Assembly: GCF_002027705.1 (NCBI RefSeq)
Contig: NZ_MBTG01000003.1
Coordinates: forward strand, 62,001 to 126,000
Length of the DNA: 64,000 bases
Origin: Paenibacillus ferrarius
GTDB taxonomy: Bacteria; Bacillota; Bacilli; Paenibacillales; NBRC-103111
Direction: 5' to 3'
Below the pieces are notes generated by a model, which saw nothing but the letters and a program-made list of their open reading frames with translations, had not been told where the DNA came from and did no database searches. Both the position numbers and the translations under genes were made by a program. Shown piece by piece: positions 8,842-16,808 of this stretch (its first letter is position 1; each line of letters starts with the position of its first letter).

Positions 8842-10161
8842 ATGAGTAATCGAACAACGGTGATGGTCAGTATTGTTCTGGCAATGCTTGTAGCATCGAT
8901 GGATACAACCATTGCCAATACGACGATGCCGATTATTGTGAAAGAAATTGGTGGGAATGACCTGTATGCGTGGGCATTTACCTCATATATGGTCTTATCT
9001 ACGGTATTGGCTCCATTAGCTGGCCGACTGTCGGATTTGTTTGGTCGGAAAAGGATTTATGCCGCGGGGATCCTTCTGTTCCTGGGAGGCTCCATCCTGT
9101 GCGGTCTATCTCAGAGCATGCTTCAGTTGATTATTTTCCGAGCTGTTCAAGGGATCGGGGCAGGGGTTATGATGCCGTTTCCTTCTATTATTGCCGGCGA
9201 TATTTATCCGGTTGAGCAGCGGGGCAAAGTTCAGGCCTTTTTTACGGCAATGTGGGGGCTGTCAGCGGTTCTGGCACCGTTATTAGGCACATTTTTCGTG
9301 ACCTACTTGAGCTGGCGGTGGATTTTCTTCGTGAATATTCCGATATGCATCGTTTCGCTAATTGCCCTTCAGCCTTATAAAGAAGTGTATCAACCGAAAA
9401 AATCGGTGGTCGATTATGGCGGCGCAATCTTGTTCGCAGGAGGGATTTCGCTTCTTCTGCTGACGACGACTGTAGATCGGTACAACGCCCTATTCGGTGT
9501 AGTAGGAGCATTGCTGATCATTGTGTTTATTTTTTATGAAAAAAGGCACAGCGCTCCTATTGTTCCATTAAATATTATGCGCAATCGTCCTGTTGCGATC
9601 ATGATCGCCGGTTCTTTTATCAGCTGTGCGGCTTTGTTCGGAACATCCAGCTTTCTGCCTCTTTTCTTGCAAAATCAAGGCCATTCGCTTTTTATTAGCG
9701 GAATTGCACTTCTGGGAACCTCCATCGGATGGATGGTTGTGGCTGTCCCTTCAGGGAAGTGGGTGCTGCGCTACGGCTACAAGCCACTGCTGATTGCAGG
9801 CAACTTATTGCTCGTTGTGACCGCTGTAATGCTGTTCTTTTTGCGAGAAAGCACCTCGTTCTGGTATTCTTTTGGTGCTTTAACACTTCTGGGGCTTGCC
9901 TTCGGATTAATCTTTACCGTGTCCACGATCGGTGCTCAGCAGTTGGTTGAGGCCAATCAAAAAGGCATTTCAACCTCGCTTCAGCTATTTGCCCGGAATA
10001 TCGGAACAGCGGTCAGCGTCACGATTATGGGAGCGATTTTGACCAAATCAAGCGCTTTTTACACGGGTTTTCACGGAATGTTCGTCTTCGGTCTCATCGT
10101 GAGTGTCCTCTCCCTTGCCATTCCGTTCGCAATTCGATCAACCTCGAAGCAAACGGCTTAA
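8842..10161 (+). CDS. MFS drug/H+ antiporter-like transporter
   Basis: The 439-residue product has the major-facilitator layout. Motif C-like MDTTIANTTMPII lies in the first helix, motif A LAGRLSDLFGRKR in loop 2-3, and FRAVQGIGAGVMMPFPS and LSWRWIFFVNIP are typical of the DHA2-type multidrug exporters. GAGGAGCAAG precedes the ATG. The protein is shorter than classical 14-helix DHA2 members (about 480-520 residues), with a truncated C-terminal end. A possible -10 (TACAAT, about 8797) lies in the leader. No regulator gene is adjacent. Confidence 0.85.
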   Translation: MSNRTTVMVSIVLAMLVASMDTTIANTTMPIIVKEIGGNDLYAWAFTSYMVLSTVLAPLAGRLSDLFGRKRIYAAGILLFLGGSILCGLSQSMLQLIIFRAVQGIGAGVMMPFPSIIAGDIYPVEQRGKVQAFFTAMWGLSAVLAPLLGTFFVTYLSWRWIFFVNIPICIVSLIALQPYKEVYQPKKSVVDYGGAILFAGGISLLLLTTTVDRYNALFGVVGALLIIVFIFYEKRHSAPIVPLNIMRNRPVAIMIAGSFISCAALFGTSSFLPLFLQNQGHSLFISGIALLGTSIGWMVVAVPSGKWVLRYGYKPLLIAGNLLLVVTAVMLFFLRESTSFWYSFGALTLLGLAFGLIFTVSTIGAQQLVEANQKGISTSLQLFARNIGTAVSVTIMGAILTKSSAFYTGFHGMFVFGLIVSVLSLAIPFAIRSTSKQTA

Positions 10162-10197
10162 GTAATCGCAAGACGAGCTTCTTCATTTAAAAAGGTA

Positions 10198-10236
10198 AAG
10201 CCAGAAGCGCTCAATACCCAGCGTTCTGGCTTTTTC
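10198..10236. terminator. Intrinsic terminator between convergent genes
   Basis: AAGCCAGAA and TTCTGGCTTT form the stem, followed by TTTCTTTT on the plus strand. It ends the MFS transcript and faces the leftward MHYT-PAS gene, whose stop is within a few bases. Confidence 0.8.
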
Positions 10237-10238
10237 TT

Positions 10239-11369
10239 TTATGAAACGATTTGTTCTGAGGACCATTGCAATGTTTTGGTTTTGGATAAATCTCTGAGAA
10301 AAGCGGTGAAGATCGGCTTTCCCTCATGGTGGCAGCCTGTAAACGTGATCTCCACCGGAAATGCGGTACGATCGGCACGGTAAGCTAGCATTTCAAGCCG
10401 TTTGCCCATTAAGGCGTCATCTTGTCGGGCAAGCTGACCGAATAAGGAAGCAGCCGCTTGTCCATTTTGATCAAAGGGAAAAAGAAAATCCAGCAAGGTT
10501 AAACTAAGCGCATATTTCCTCGTGTAGCCAAATGCAGCCTCAGCGGCCGGATTGAATTCAATAAGCCAACCTCGGTTGTTAAACATCAGAATGCAGTCCA
10601 GACTAGACGTTAGGATAGATGCACGAAGCGTAAATTGATTTTGCAGTTTTTGATCTGTTTTCAACGAACTGCTTAAGTTGATGAATAATAGGATCACCGT
10701 GCCAAAAGCAACAAACATGGCTAAGATAAAATTATCCATACTCACTGAGTCTGCTGGGAGGAGGATATTTTGGGCCGGAAAATCGATATCCGCTGCGAGA
10801 ATTCCGACGAAATGCATGCAGATAAACATCAGGCTCATGAACAATCCGTTCATGATAATTCGTGGACTCTGTAAATAAGACAAATACAAGGCTAGCATAC
10901 TTGCGCCGACGGACATGACAATGGAGATCACAAAAAGAGCAAGTTTGAAATGAATGACAACGTTGGTGACAGCGCCTAATCCAATGTAATGCATACTGGC
11001 AAAGCAGAAACCCATAAAGGTTCCACCGAAGAACAGCCTCGGTATTTCCAGCTTGGAACGATACATAATAAAAAAACCGACGAGCGCACCTGCGATAGCG
11101 ATAGCTAAAGAAGTAACGACGGCTTGTAAATCATAAGTAATATTCAGTGATAAAGGATGAGCCAAGAATGCGATAAAATGCATGGACCAGACACCGGCTC
11201 CTAATGATAGTGCACTGCAAGCAATCCATAACTTCTGCTGACAGGCGGTTGTTGCGGCAATCTTTCGCGTCAGGTTTAAACTTATAATCGAGGTTATCAG
11301 GATTAGGACAAAAGCGAGAAAGATTAAGGCAATAAAATAAGTTTCAATACTCATATCGTGCATGTCCAT
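10239..11369 (-). CDS. MHYT-domain membrane sensor with C-terminal PAS domain
   Basis: The N-terminal ~250 residues hold seven membrane helices with three MHYT-type motifs: SMHF at 62-65, SMHY at 125-128 and CMHF at 184-187. The family is proposed to bind copper and sense O2, CO or NO. Residues ~255-375 form a PAS domain (SSLDCILMFNNRGWLIEFNP, AAFGYTR, GCHHEGKPIFTAFLRDLS). No kinase, GGDEF or EAL output domain follows and the gene stops after the PAS domain. Either the output is on a separate protein or the gene is a shortened sensor. Two of the three motifs read MHF, not MHY. Confidence 0.85.
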   Translation of the reverse strand: MDMHDMSIETYFIALIFLAFVLILITSIISLNLTRKIAATTACQQKLWIACSALSLGAGVWSMHFIAFLAHPLSLNITYDLQAVVTSLAIAIAGALVGFFIMYRSKLEIPRLFFGGTFMGFCFASMHYIGLGAVTNVVIHFKLALFVISIVMSVGASMLALYLSYLQSPRIIMNGLFMSLMFICMHFVGILAADIDFPAQNILLPADSVSMDNFILAMFVAFGTVILLFINLSSSLKTDQKLQNQFTLRASILTSSLDCILMFNNRGWLIEFNPAAEAAFGYTRKYALSLTLLDFLFPFDQNGQAAASLFGQLARQDDALMGKRLEMLAYRADRTAFPVEITFTGCHHEGKPIFTAFLRDLSKTKTLQWSSEQIVS

Positions 11370-11580
11370 ATCCTCACATTCTATCGGGGCTATCTCTTTA
11401 TATTGACACTTGATTATCTAAGCTGTAAGCTGATTTGGAAATTAAAAAAAATAAAAATCAGCACGTATTTTTTATATTATAGAGGTCGGCAAAGTAACCT
11501 GTATATAGCGGTAAATGTAGCTTTATGTCTTTCATTGTCGAAATACACTAAGACTTCACATAGTTTAAAAAGGAGTGCAA

Positions 11581-12231
11581 ATGAGTAAAGTCAATGGCAT
11601 ACATGGCATCATTTTTGATATGGACAATACCTTGCTTCAATCGCATATTCAGTTCAAAGCTATGAAAGAGGAAGTTGCCGAGCTGCTCATGCAGCAAGGT
11701 TATTTAGGAGCCTCATTTTCAATGGAAAATCACACGACTTCAACAATATTAGCCAATGCTCAAAAAGAGGGGGCGCCTTCTCATCTAATCGAGGCTGCCC
11801 TGCAAATTGCCCAAAAGCATGAACTTCGCGGCATGGAAGGGGCAGGTTTGGAGCCAGGGGCAATGGAGCTGCTGGATGCGCTGAAAGGTCATTTCAAACT
11901 TGTCATTGTGACGAATAATTCCCTGGCAGCAGCGCAACAAGCGTTAGAAATAACAGGCATTAAGGATCATTTTGATCTTATTGTCGGCAGAGAGCAGATG
12001 GATGCAATGAAGCCTGCCCCATCAGGTTATTTGGTTGCCATGAGGCACTTTCCTGAACTCCAAGCGAAAGGTTGGCTGTCAGTTGGCGACTCTTGGATAG
12101 ATGGTCAAGCTTCCAGAGATGCGCATATTCCTTTCATCAGCTATGGACGAACGACGTATGCAATGGAGGAAAAAGGCGTACAACCTATCGCTCACATTGA
12201 CAAGCTGCTGAGTCTGTTAGATTATGTATAG
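11581..12231 (+). CDS. HAD-superfamily hydrolase
   Basis: A 216-residue haloacid-dehalogenase-type phosphatase. Motif I reads IIFDMDNTLLQ, motif II VIVTNNS, motif III lysine in MKPAPSGYLVA, and motif IV WLSVGDSWIDGQAS. The helical cap lies between residues ~20 and 90. These are the features of phosphoglycolate phosphatase-like and pyrophosphatase-like HADs, but the substrate is unknown. The ATG at 11581 is taken because AGGAG is at 11571-11575. The GNAT gene follows 32 bp later and may be co-transcribed. Confidence 0.85.
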   Translation: MSKVNGIHGIIFDMDNTLLQSHIQFKAMKEEVAELLMQQGYLGASFSMENHTTSTILANAQKEGAPSHLIEAALQIAQKHELRGMEGAGLEPGAMELLDALKGHFKLVIVTNNSLAAAQQALEITGIKDHFDLIVGREQMDAMKPAPSGYLVAMRHFPELQAKGWLSVGDSWIDGQASRDAHIPFISYGRTTYAMEEKGVQPIAHIDKLLSLLDYV

Positions 12232-12263
12232 ATTAAAAAGATAATGAGAAAAGAGTGATCCGC

Positions 12264-12701
12264 ATGTTAATAGATGTGAAATCCAGAATTCAAGAAGACG
12301 GCATACAAGAGCTGTTAAGCTATAGCGTGTTTCCAGATCCTGATCGTTTGGAACAAACAATTCAGCAATATAAGGAAGATTTGAACCTTTGGCTTTATGG
12401 TTATGAATCCGAAGGCATTTTGGTCGGAATCATTGGATTCCGGATCAATGACGAACAAGAGATGACCATTACTCATTTGGCTGTTGAGCCTGAGAGTCGG
12501 GGCGTTGGATTTGGAAGAGGCATTATTCTCGAAATCATTGAAGACATGCATCCGCTGAGAATCGTCGCAGAGACGGACGAAGAAGCCGTCCAATTTTATC
12601 GCAATATCGGTTTCGTCATTCGCAGCTTGGGAGAGAAATATCCAGAAGTGGAGCGGTTTATGTGTACTTATGAGGTTGATGGGGATATAGACGAGGACTA
12701 A
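12264..12701 (+). CDS. GNAT-family N-acetyltransferase
   Basis: The 145-residue product has the acetyl-CoA-binding core of GNAT enzymes: ITHLAVEPESRGVGFGRGIILEII (motif A, RGxGxGR pattern) and AVQFYRNIGFV (motif B). The acidic C-terminal end (GDIDED) is likely disordered. The acceptor substrate is unknown. The ATG at 12264 is preferred over a GTG at 12255 on spacing from AAAAGAG. It probably shares a transcript with the HAD gene and ends at a weak terminator. Confidence 0.85.
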   Translation: MLIDVKSRIQEDGIQELLSYSVFPDPDRLEQTIQQYKEDLNLWLYGYESEGILVGIIGFRINDEQEMTITHLAVEPESRGVGFGRGIILEIIEDMHPLRIVAETDEEAVQFYRNIGFVIRSLGEKYPEVERFMCTYEVDGDIDED

Positions 12702-12731
12702 GGGTAGTGAGTCCTATGATTGATACTTGAA

Positions 12732-12761
12732 GATCGGAGCGCAGCCTCTGGTCTTTTTTTT
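12732..12761 (+). terminator. Intrinsic terminator after the GNAT gene
   Basis: An 8-bp stem with two G-T pairs (12732-12739 with 12746-12753) is followed by eight T. It is modest in strength but well placed. Confidence 0.65.
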
Positions 12762-12865
12762 GTGGGCTGCAACTGGGCGGAAGAAGCCCCATGAACATAA
12801 AGTTGTTGTCATGTTAGGAAACAATGCGCATATATTGTTGTAGGTTATTCTCTTATAACAAAATT

Positions 12866-12879
12866 TGAGAGCGCTTTCC
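12866..12879 (+). promoter_or_regulatory. cre-like (CcpA) site upstream of fixABCX
   Basis: TGAGAGCGCTTTCC matches the palindromic catabolite-responsive element TGWAANCGNTNWCA at most positions and has a fully symmetric AGAGCGCTTT-type core. It lies about 95 bp before fixA, upstream of the likely promoter. Function inferred from pattern only. Confidence 0.55.
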
Positions 12880-12892
12880 GCTTCGCCATTTA

Positions 12893-12908
12893 AGTGACAA
12901 AATTCACA
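12893..12908 (+). promoter_or_regulatory. Fnr/Crp-type palindrome with a candidate fixA promoter
   Basis: AGTGA-N6-TCACA differs in one base from the Bacillus Fnr site TGTGA-N6-TCACA. A possible -10 (TATTGT, 12932-12937) would put the start near 12943, about 42 bases from the centre of the palindrome. That is the class II activation distance. No good -35 box is seen, as expected for an activated promoter. Confidence 0.5.
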
Positions 12909-12972
12909 ATGATGACAAGCATGAAGTCGCTTATTGTAAGAAAGTTTTCATAAGAGACAGGAGGGTGCAGAG

Positions 12973-13809
12973 ATGCTGCATATCGTTGTGTGTATTAAGC
13001 AGGTACCTGACTCGAGAGAAATTCGGATTGATCCGAAGAACAACACGTTAATCCGGCAGGGTGTTCCCAGCATTGTGAATTTCTATGATATGCATGGGCT
13101 GGAAGAAGCGCTGCGTATTAAGGATGAACAAGGAGCAAGAATCACCGTTGTAACGATGGGACCACCGCCGGCGGAGAAGGGTTTGAAAGAATGTATTTCA
13201 CTTGGAGCCGATGAGGCTGTTTTGGTAACAGATCGTGGTTTTGCAGGTGCGGATACGTTAGCTACTTCGTATGTGGTTGCACGTACGATCCAGAAAATAG
13301 CCGAGACTTGGGGGCCTGTCGATATCGTGTTCTGCGGTAAGCAGACTTTGGATGGAGACACGGGGCAAGTTGGCCCGGGTGTTGCTTGTCGGTTGGATCT
13401 GGAGCAGTTAACGTATGTGAACAAAGTCGTCAACGTGGATGAAGAGAATCGCAAGGTGCGCGTTCACCGGCTTCTGGAGGATGGGATCGAAGTGGTGGAG
13501 ACAAGCATGCCGGTGCTCATCACCGCGTTGAAGGAGCTGAATAAAGTTAGGCGAGCTTCACTGCCAGGCATGGTGCGTGCCGCGAGGTATAAGCCTACCG
13601 TGTGGACAACAGCGGATTTCCCTGATCTGGAGCACGCCAAAATTGGTTTAAAGGGCTCGCCGACCATTGTTGCCAAAACATGGGTGCCGGAAATCAAAGC
13701 AGTGAAAACCCAGATGCTGGCATCTGACTCCCCGGAAGAGGCGGCTGCGCTGCTGGCGGATCAGCTGTGGACGAAGGAGATTCAAACTTTGCTGGATTGG
13801 TCTTCTTAA
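12973..13809 (+). CDS. fixA: Electron transfer flavoprotein beta subunit (FixA)
   Basis: A 278-residue EtfB/FixA-type subunit. Hallmarks are VVCIKQVPD at the start, VVTMGPPPAEKGLKECISLGADEAVLVTD, FCGKQTLDGDTGQVGPGVA (nucleotide-binding region) and LITALKELNKVRRASLPG, close to the EtfB signature. With FixB it forms the flavin-binding heterodimer. In bifurcating Etfs the FixA subunit holds the NADH/bifurcating FAD region. It is the first of four genes with the complete fixABCX order, with GGAGGG just before the ATG. Confidence 0.9.
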   Translation: MLHIVVCIKQVPDSREIRIDPKNNTLIRQGVPSIVNFYDMHGLEEALRIKDEQGARITVVTMGPPPAEKGLKECISLGADEAVLVTDRGFAGADTLATSYVVARTIQKIAETWGPVDIVFCGKQTLDGDTGQVGPGVACRLDLEQLTYVNKVVNVDEENRKVRVHRLLEDGIEVVETSMPVLITALKELNKVRRASLPGMVRAARYKPTVWTTADFPDLEHAKIGLKGSPTIVAKTWVPEIKAVKTQMLASDSPEEAAALLADQLWTKEIQTLLDWSS

Positions 13810-13851
13810 CACTCTGTTAATAAGGTGAATGGATAGAATGGAGGAATTACG

Positions 13852-14994
13852 ATGGCAAATGAACAAGCATCGGAGCAGTCGGAAGCGGCAATGCCCGATT
13901 GGTCCGCATATCGGGGAGTTTTGATCGTGGTGGAGCAGCGCGATGGCGCCGCCAAAAAGGTGTCCTGGCAGCTGCTGGGCGAAGGCAAGAAGCTGGCAGC
14001 CAAGCTGGATGCGCCGCTCATGGCGCTCGTGATCGGCGAGGATGTCGCACATCTCGCTGAGGAAGCCGTGCATTACGGCGCAGACCGGGTGTTCCTGTGC
14101 GAAGCGCCTGAGCTTCGCACCTACCGGACCCGGCCGTACAGTCGGGTCGTCTTGAAGCTGATCGAGGAAGCGAAGCCCGAGATCGTGCTGTTCGGCGCGA
14201 CGGCAACGGGCCGCGACTTAGCAGGCGCGATCGCGACGCACCTGCCGACGGGCTTGACGGCCGACACGACGCAGCTCGACGTGGAGCCGCCGCCGTCAAG
14301 GCTGCTGCTGGCCAGCCGGCCGGCTTTTTCTGAGAAGATGATGGCCACCATCCTCTGCAAGCAATACCGGCCGCAAATGGCGACAGCGCGGGCCGGGGTC
14401 TTTCAGGCGCTGCCGAAGGATGCCGCGCGTGAGGGCGAAATCGTGCGCATCGAGGCAACGATGCGCGAGGAAGAGATTGCCGCGCAGGTGCTGGACTTCC
14501 TGCGCGAAACGGGCAAGCTCAATCTCGAGGATGCCGAGATTATCGTGGCGGGCGGCCGCGGCTTGGGCGGCCCCGATGCCTTCGGGCTGCTCACCGAGCT
14601 GGCGGATGCGCTCGGCGGCGTTGTAGGCGCATCGCGCGCAGCGGTCGACGCAGGTTGGATCGGGCACGAGCACCAGGTCGGTCAAACCGGTGCGACAGTG
14701 AGGCCGAAGCTGTATTTTGCAATCGGCATATCAGGGGCCGTCCAGCATACCGTTGGCATGAGCCATGCCGATGTGGTTGTAGCCATAAACAAAGACGAGA
14801 AGGCGCCCATTTTTCAATTTGCTCATTATGGCATAGTGGGTGATCTGTTCAAAATTGTGCCAGCGATTGCCGGGGAAATCAAGAAACGCCGAACGTTGTT
14901 TGGCGTGCAGCTAACCGAAGCCGATAGTGCCACACCTGCCAATGATTCGACCCGTGCGGTAAGCGAAGCTCTTGAAAGGAGTGAAGCCAAATGA
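13852..14994 (+). CDS. fixB: Electron transfer flavoprotein alpha subunit (FixB)
   Basis: A 380-residue EtfA/FixB-type subunit. The C-terminal FAD-binding domain shows VAGGRGLGGPDAFGLLTELADALGGVVGASRAAVDAGWI, HQVGQTGATVRPKLYFAIGISGAVQH and NKDEKAPIFQFAHYGIVGD, which are standard EtfA sequences. The first ~30 residues and last ~25 are extra. The stretch 13900-14700 is strikingly GC-rich compared with fixA and fixC and carries several long antisense frames that are shadows. The stop overlaps the fixC start (ATGA). Confidence 0.92.
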   Translation: MANEQASEQSEAAMPDWSAYRGVLIVVEQRDGAAKKVSWQLLGEGKKLAAKLDAPLMALVIGEDVAHLAEEAVHYGADRVFLCEAPELRTYRTRPYSRVVLKLIEEAKPEIVLFGATATGRDLAGAIATHLPTGLTADTTQLDVEPPPSRLLLASRPAFSEKMMATILCKQYRPQMATARAGVFQALPKDAAREGEIVRIEATMREEEIAAQVLDFLRETGKLNLEDAEIIVAGGRGLGGPDAFGLLTELADALGGVVGASRAAVDAGWIGHEHQVGQTGATVRPKLYFAIGISGAVQHTVGMSHADVVVAINKDEKAPIFQFAHYGIVGDLFKIVPAIAGEIKKRRTLFGVQLTEADSATPANDSTRAVSEALERSEAK

Positions 14995-16301
14995 ATGAGA
15001 AATTCAATGCGATTGTAGTCGGAGGAGGTCCGGCCGGAGCAGCTGCAGCTTTGACGATGGCAAGGGCTGGTTTATCTGTTGTTCTACTGGAGAGGGGAGA
15101 GTTTCCCGGCGCCAAAAATATATTCGGCGGCGTCCTCTACCGCAAGCAAATCGAGGAGCTTGTGCCCGAGTTTTGGAAAGAGAAAAACTTCCCGATGGAA
15201 CGCTACATTGTCGAGCAGCGAATCTGGATGATGGGCAAGGAATCTATGGTCACATTTGGCCATCGCAACGAGGCGTACAAGGAGCCTTTTAACTGTTTTA
15301 CAGGCCTGCGTGTGAAATTCGATCAATGGTTTGCGGAGAAGGCTGTCGCTGCTGGAGCTATCCCCATCTATGAAACGGTGGCGCTGGATGTCATTCGGGA
15401 AGGCAATCGTGTTGTGGGCGTGCGCACGGATCGGGAAGATGGCGATCTCTACGCCGACGTTGTTGTCATTGCAGATGGCGTCAATTCCTTGCTGGGCAAA
15501 GCGATGGGTATTCATAAGGAATGGATGCCGGATGAAGTGTCTCTTGCAGTCAAAGAAGTGATTGCGCTGCCGCGGGAGAAAATCGAGGATCGCTTTGGCC
15601 TTGAGGGCGATGAAGGCGTGACGATTGAGTTCATGGGCGAGACCTCGCTTGGCATGGCGGGCATGGGCTTTCTCTATACGAACAAGGAAACGATTTCCTT
15701 GGGCGTTGGTGTGATGGTTAATCATTTGCGAGACAAAAAAGTGAAGCCTTACGCCGTCTTAGACGCTGTTAAGCAGCATCCGATGATTCGGAAATTAATT
15801 CAAGGCGGTGAAACCAAAGAGTACTCCGGCCATTTGATCCCCGAAGGAGGCTTTCACTCGATTCCGCCATTATCCGGCGATGGCTGGTGCGTGTGCGGGG
15901 ACGCGGCTCAATTGATCAACTTCGTGCATAGAGAAGGTACCAATTTAGCCATGACCTCGGGCCGGTTAGCAGGTGAAGCCATTGTGGAAGCCAAGGAACG
16001 CGGGGATTTCTCCGGTGCTTCTCTCCATGCTTATGATAATAAAATAAAGTCTTCATTTGTTCATAAGGATTTGCAAAAATACAAGGGAATGCACCAATTC
16101 CTAAAGGATCAGGACCCGGAGCTGTTATTCGACAAATTACCTAGGGCGCTGAATGAAGCGGCTTATAATATGTTTCTTGTGGATGGGATTACAAAAGCAG
16201 ATAAACAAAAAATGGCCGTGAAACTCATCAAAAATGCGGCTGGCGGAACCGTTAATTTAATGAAGCTGGGTTATAAAGGATGGAGGGCGATGAACGGATG
16301 A
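14991..16301 (+). CDS. fixC: FixC-type flavoprotein quinone oxidoreductase
   Basis: A 436-residue FAD protein homologous to ETF:quinone oxidoreductase. It has the dinucleotide-binding motif VVGGGPAGAAAALTMARAGLSVVLLERG, GAKNIFGGVLY, and VCGDAAQLIN near the second FAD contact. It lacks the long C-terminal ferredoxin part of ETF-QO; that part is the separate fixX product. It is expected to pass electrons from FixAB to quinone at the membrane while FixX takes the low-potential branch. Start and stop overlap its neighbours by four bases, indicating coupled translation. Confidence 0.92.
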   Translation: MNEKFNAIVVGGGPAGAAAALTMARAGLSVVLLERGEFPGAKNIFGGVLYRKQIEELVPEFWKEKNFPMERYIVEQRIWMMGKESMVTFGHRNEAYKEPFNCFTGLRVKFDQWFAEKAVAAGAIPIYETVALDVIREGNRVVGVRTDREDGDLYADVVVIADGVNSLLGKAMGIHKEWMPDEVSLAVKEVIALPREKIEDRFGLEGDEGVTIEFMGETSLGMAGMGFLYTNKETISLGVGVMVNHLRDKKVKPYAVLDAVKQHPMIRKLIQGGETKEYSGHLIPEGGFHSIPPLSGDGWCVCGDAAQLINFVHREGTNLAMTSGRLAGEAIVEAKERGDFSGASLHAYDNKIKSSFVHKDLQKYKGMHQFLKDQDPELLFDKLPRALNEAAYNMFLVDGITKADKQKMAVKLIKNAAGGTVNLMKLGYKGWRAMNG

Positions 16302-16585
16302 GCCAATGTGATGTTTCAGATAAGCTGTTTACCATTCGTTACAAATGCGACGATAAATCCCACCTCGTCATTAAAGACACGCAGACATGCCTGAATTGCG
16401 TCACCAAAGATTGTAATTTTTTCTGTCCATCCGATGTGTATGAGTGGGAGAAGAAGCTCAAAATCACAACGGTTGCCTATGAGAATTGCATCGAATGCGG
16501 AACGTGCCGAATTGCATGCCCTTCCTACAATATTGATTGGGTCTACCCCAAAGGCGGGTATGGCATGACCTATAAATTTGGCTAA
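16298..16585 (+). CDS. fixX: FixX ferredoxin-like protein
   Basis: A small 95-residue protein with iron-sulfur motifs CLNCVTKDCNFFCPS and CIECGTCRIACPS. The second is a classic 4Fe-4S set; the first supplies further cysteines. It corresponds to the C-terminal domain of ETF-QO. The ATG at 16298 overlaps the fixC stop (ATGA) and GGAGGGCGA precedes it; an upstream frame extension into fixC is not needed. It ends in a conserved GGYGMTYKFG tail. Confidence 0.92.
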   Translation: MSQCDVSDKLFTIRYKCDDKSHLVIKDTQTCLNCVTKDCNFFCPSDVYEWEKKLKITTVAYENCIECGTCRIACPSYNIDWVYPKGGYGMTYKFG

Positions 16586-16609
16586 ATAAACAAAATGACT
16601 GGCAGATTG

Positions 16610-16690
16610 AACGGAACTACGGTGCGTTGAAATGAATGCTTTCGCTCTTATAGAGGGAGAAGTCATTCATAAGCGCTCGTTAGTTCCGTT
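16610..16690. repeat. Long imperfect palindrome after fixX
   Basis: Perfect 10-bp outer arms (AACGGAACTA at 16610-16619, complement at 16681-16690) enclose further pairing (ATGAATG 16632-16638 with CATTCAT 16664-16670; GCGTT with AAGCGC). A short T-rich run follows. It may simply terminate the fix operon. Its size and nested structure also resemble dispersed palindromic elements of intergenic DNA. Confidence 0.6.
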
Positions 16691-16808
16691 TCTTTCATTT
16701 GTAAGCGAAAGCTTGCGGAAACTACATTCCTCCATATGTAGGTGCAAATCCTCCATAGTTTTGTTCGCGGAAGGATAAGATAATAGAGATGAACTTAGGA
16801 GGGATTTT

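Noticed and set aside
14018..14458. A long Ala/Arg/Pro-rich frame antisense to fixB
   Set aside because: A shadow of the GC-rich fixB codon pattern; fixB itself has clear EtfA motifs.
15084..15725. A 213-codon frame antisense to fixC
   Set aside because: Shadow of fixC, with a His/Arg-rich composition typical of antisense reading.
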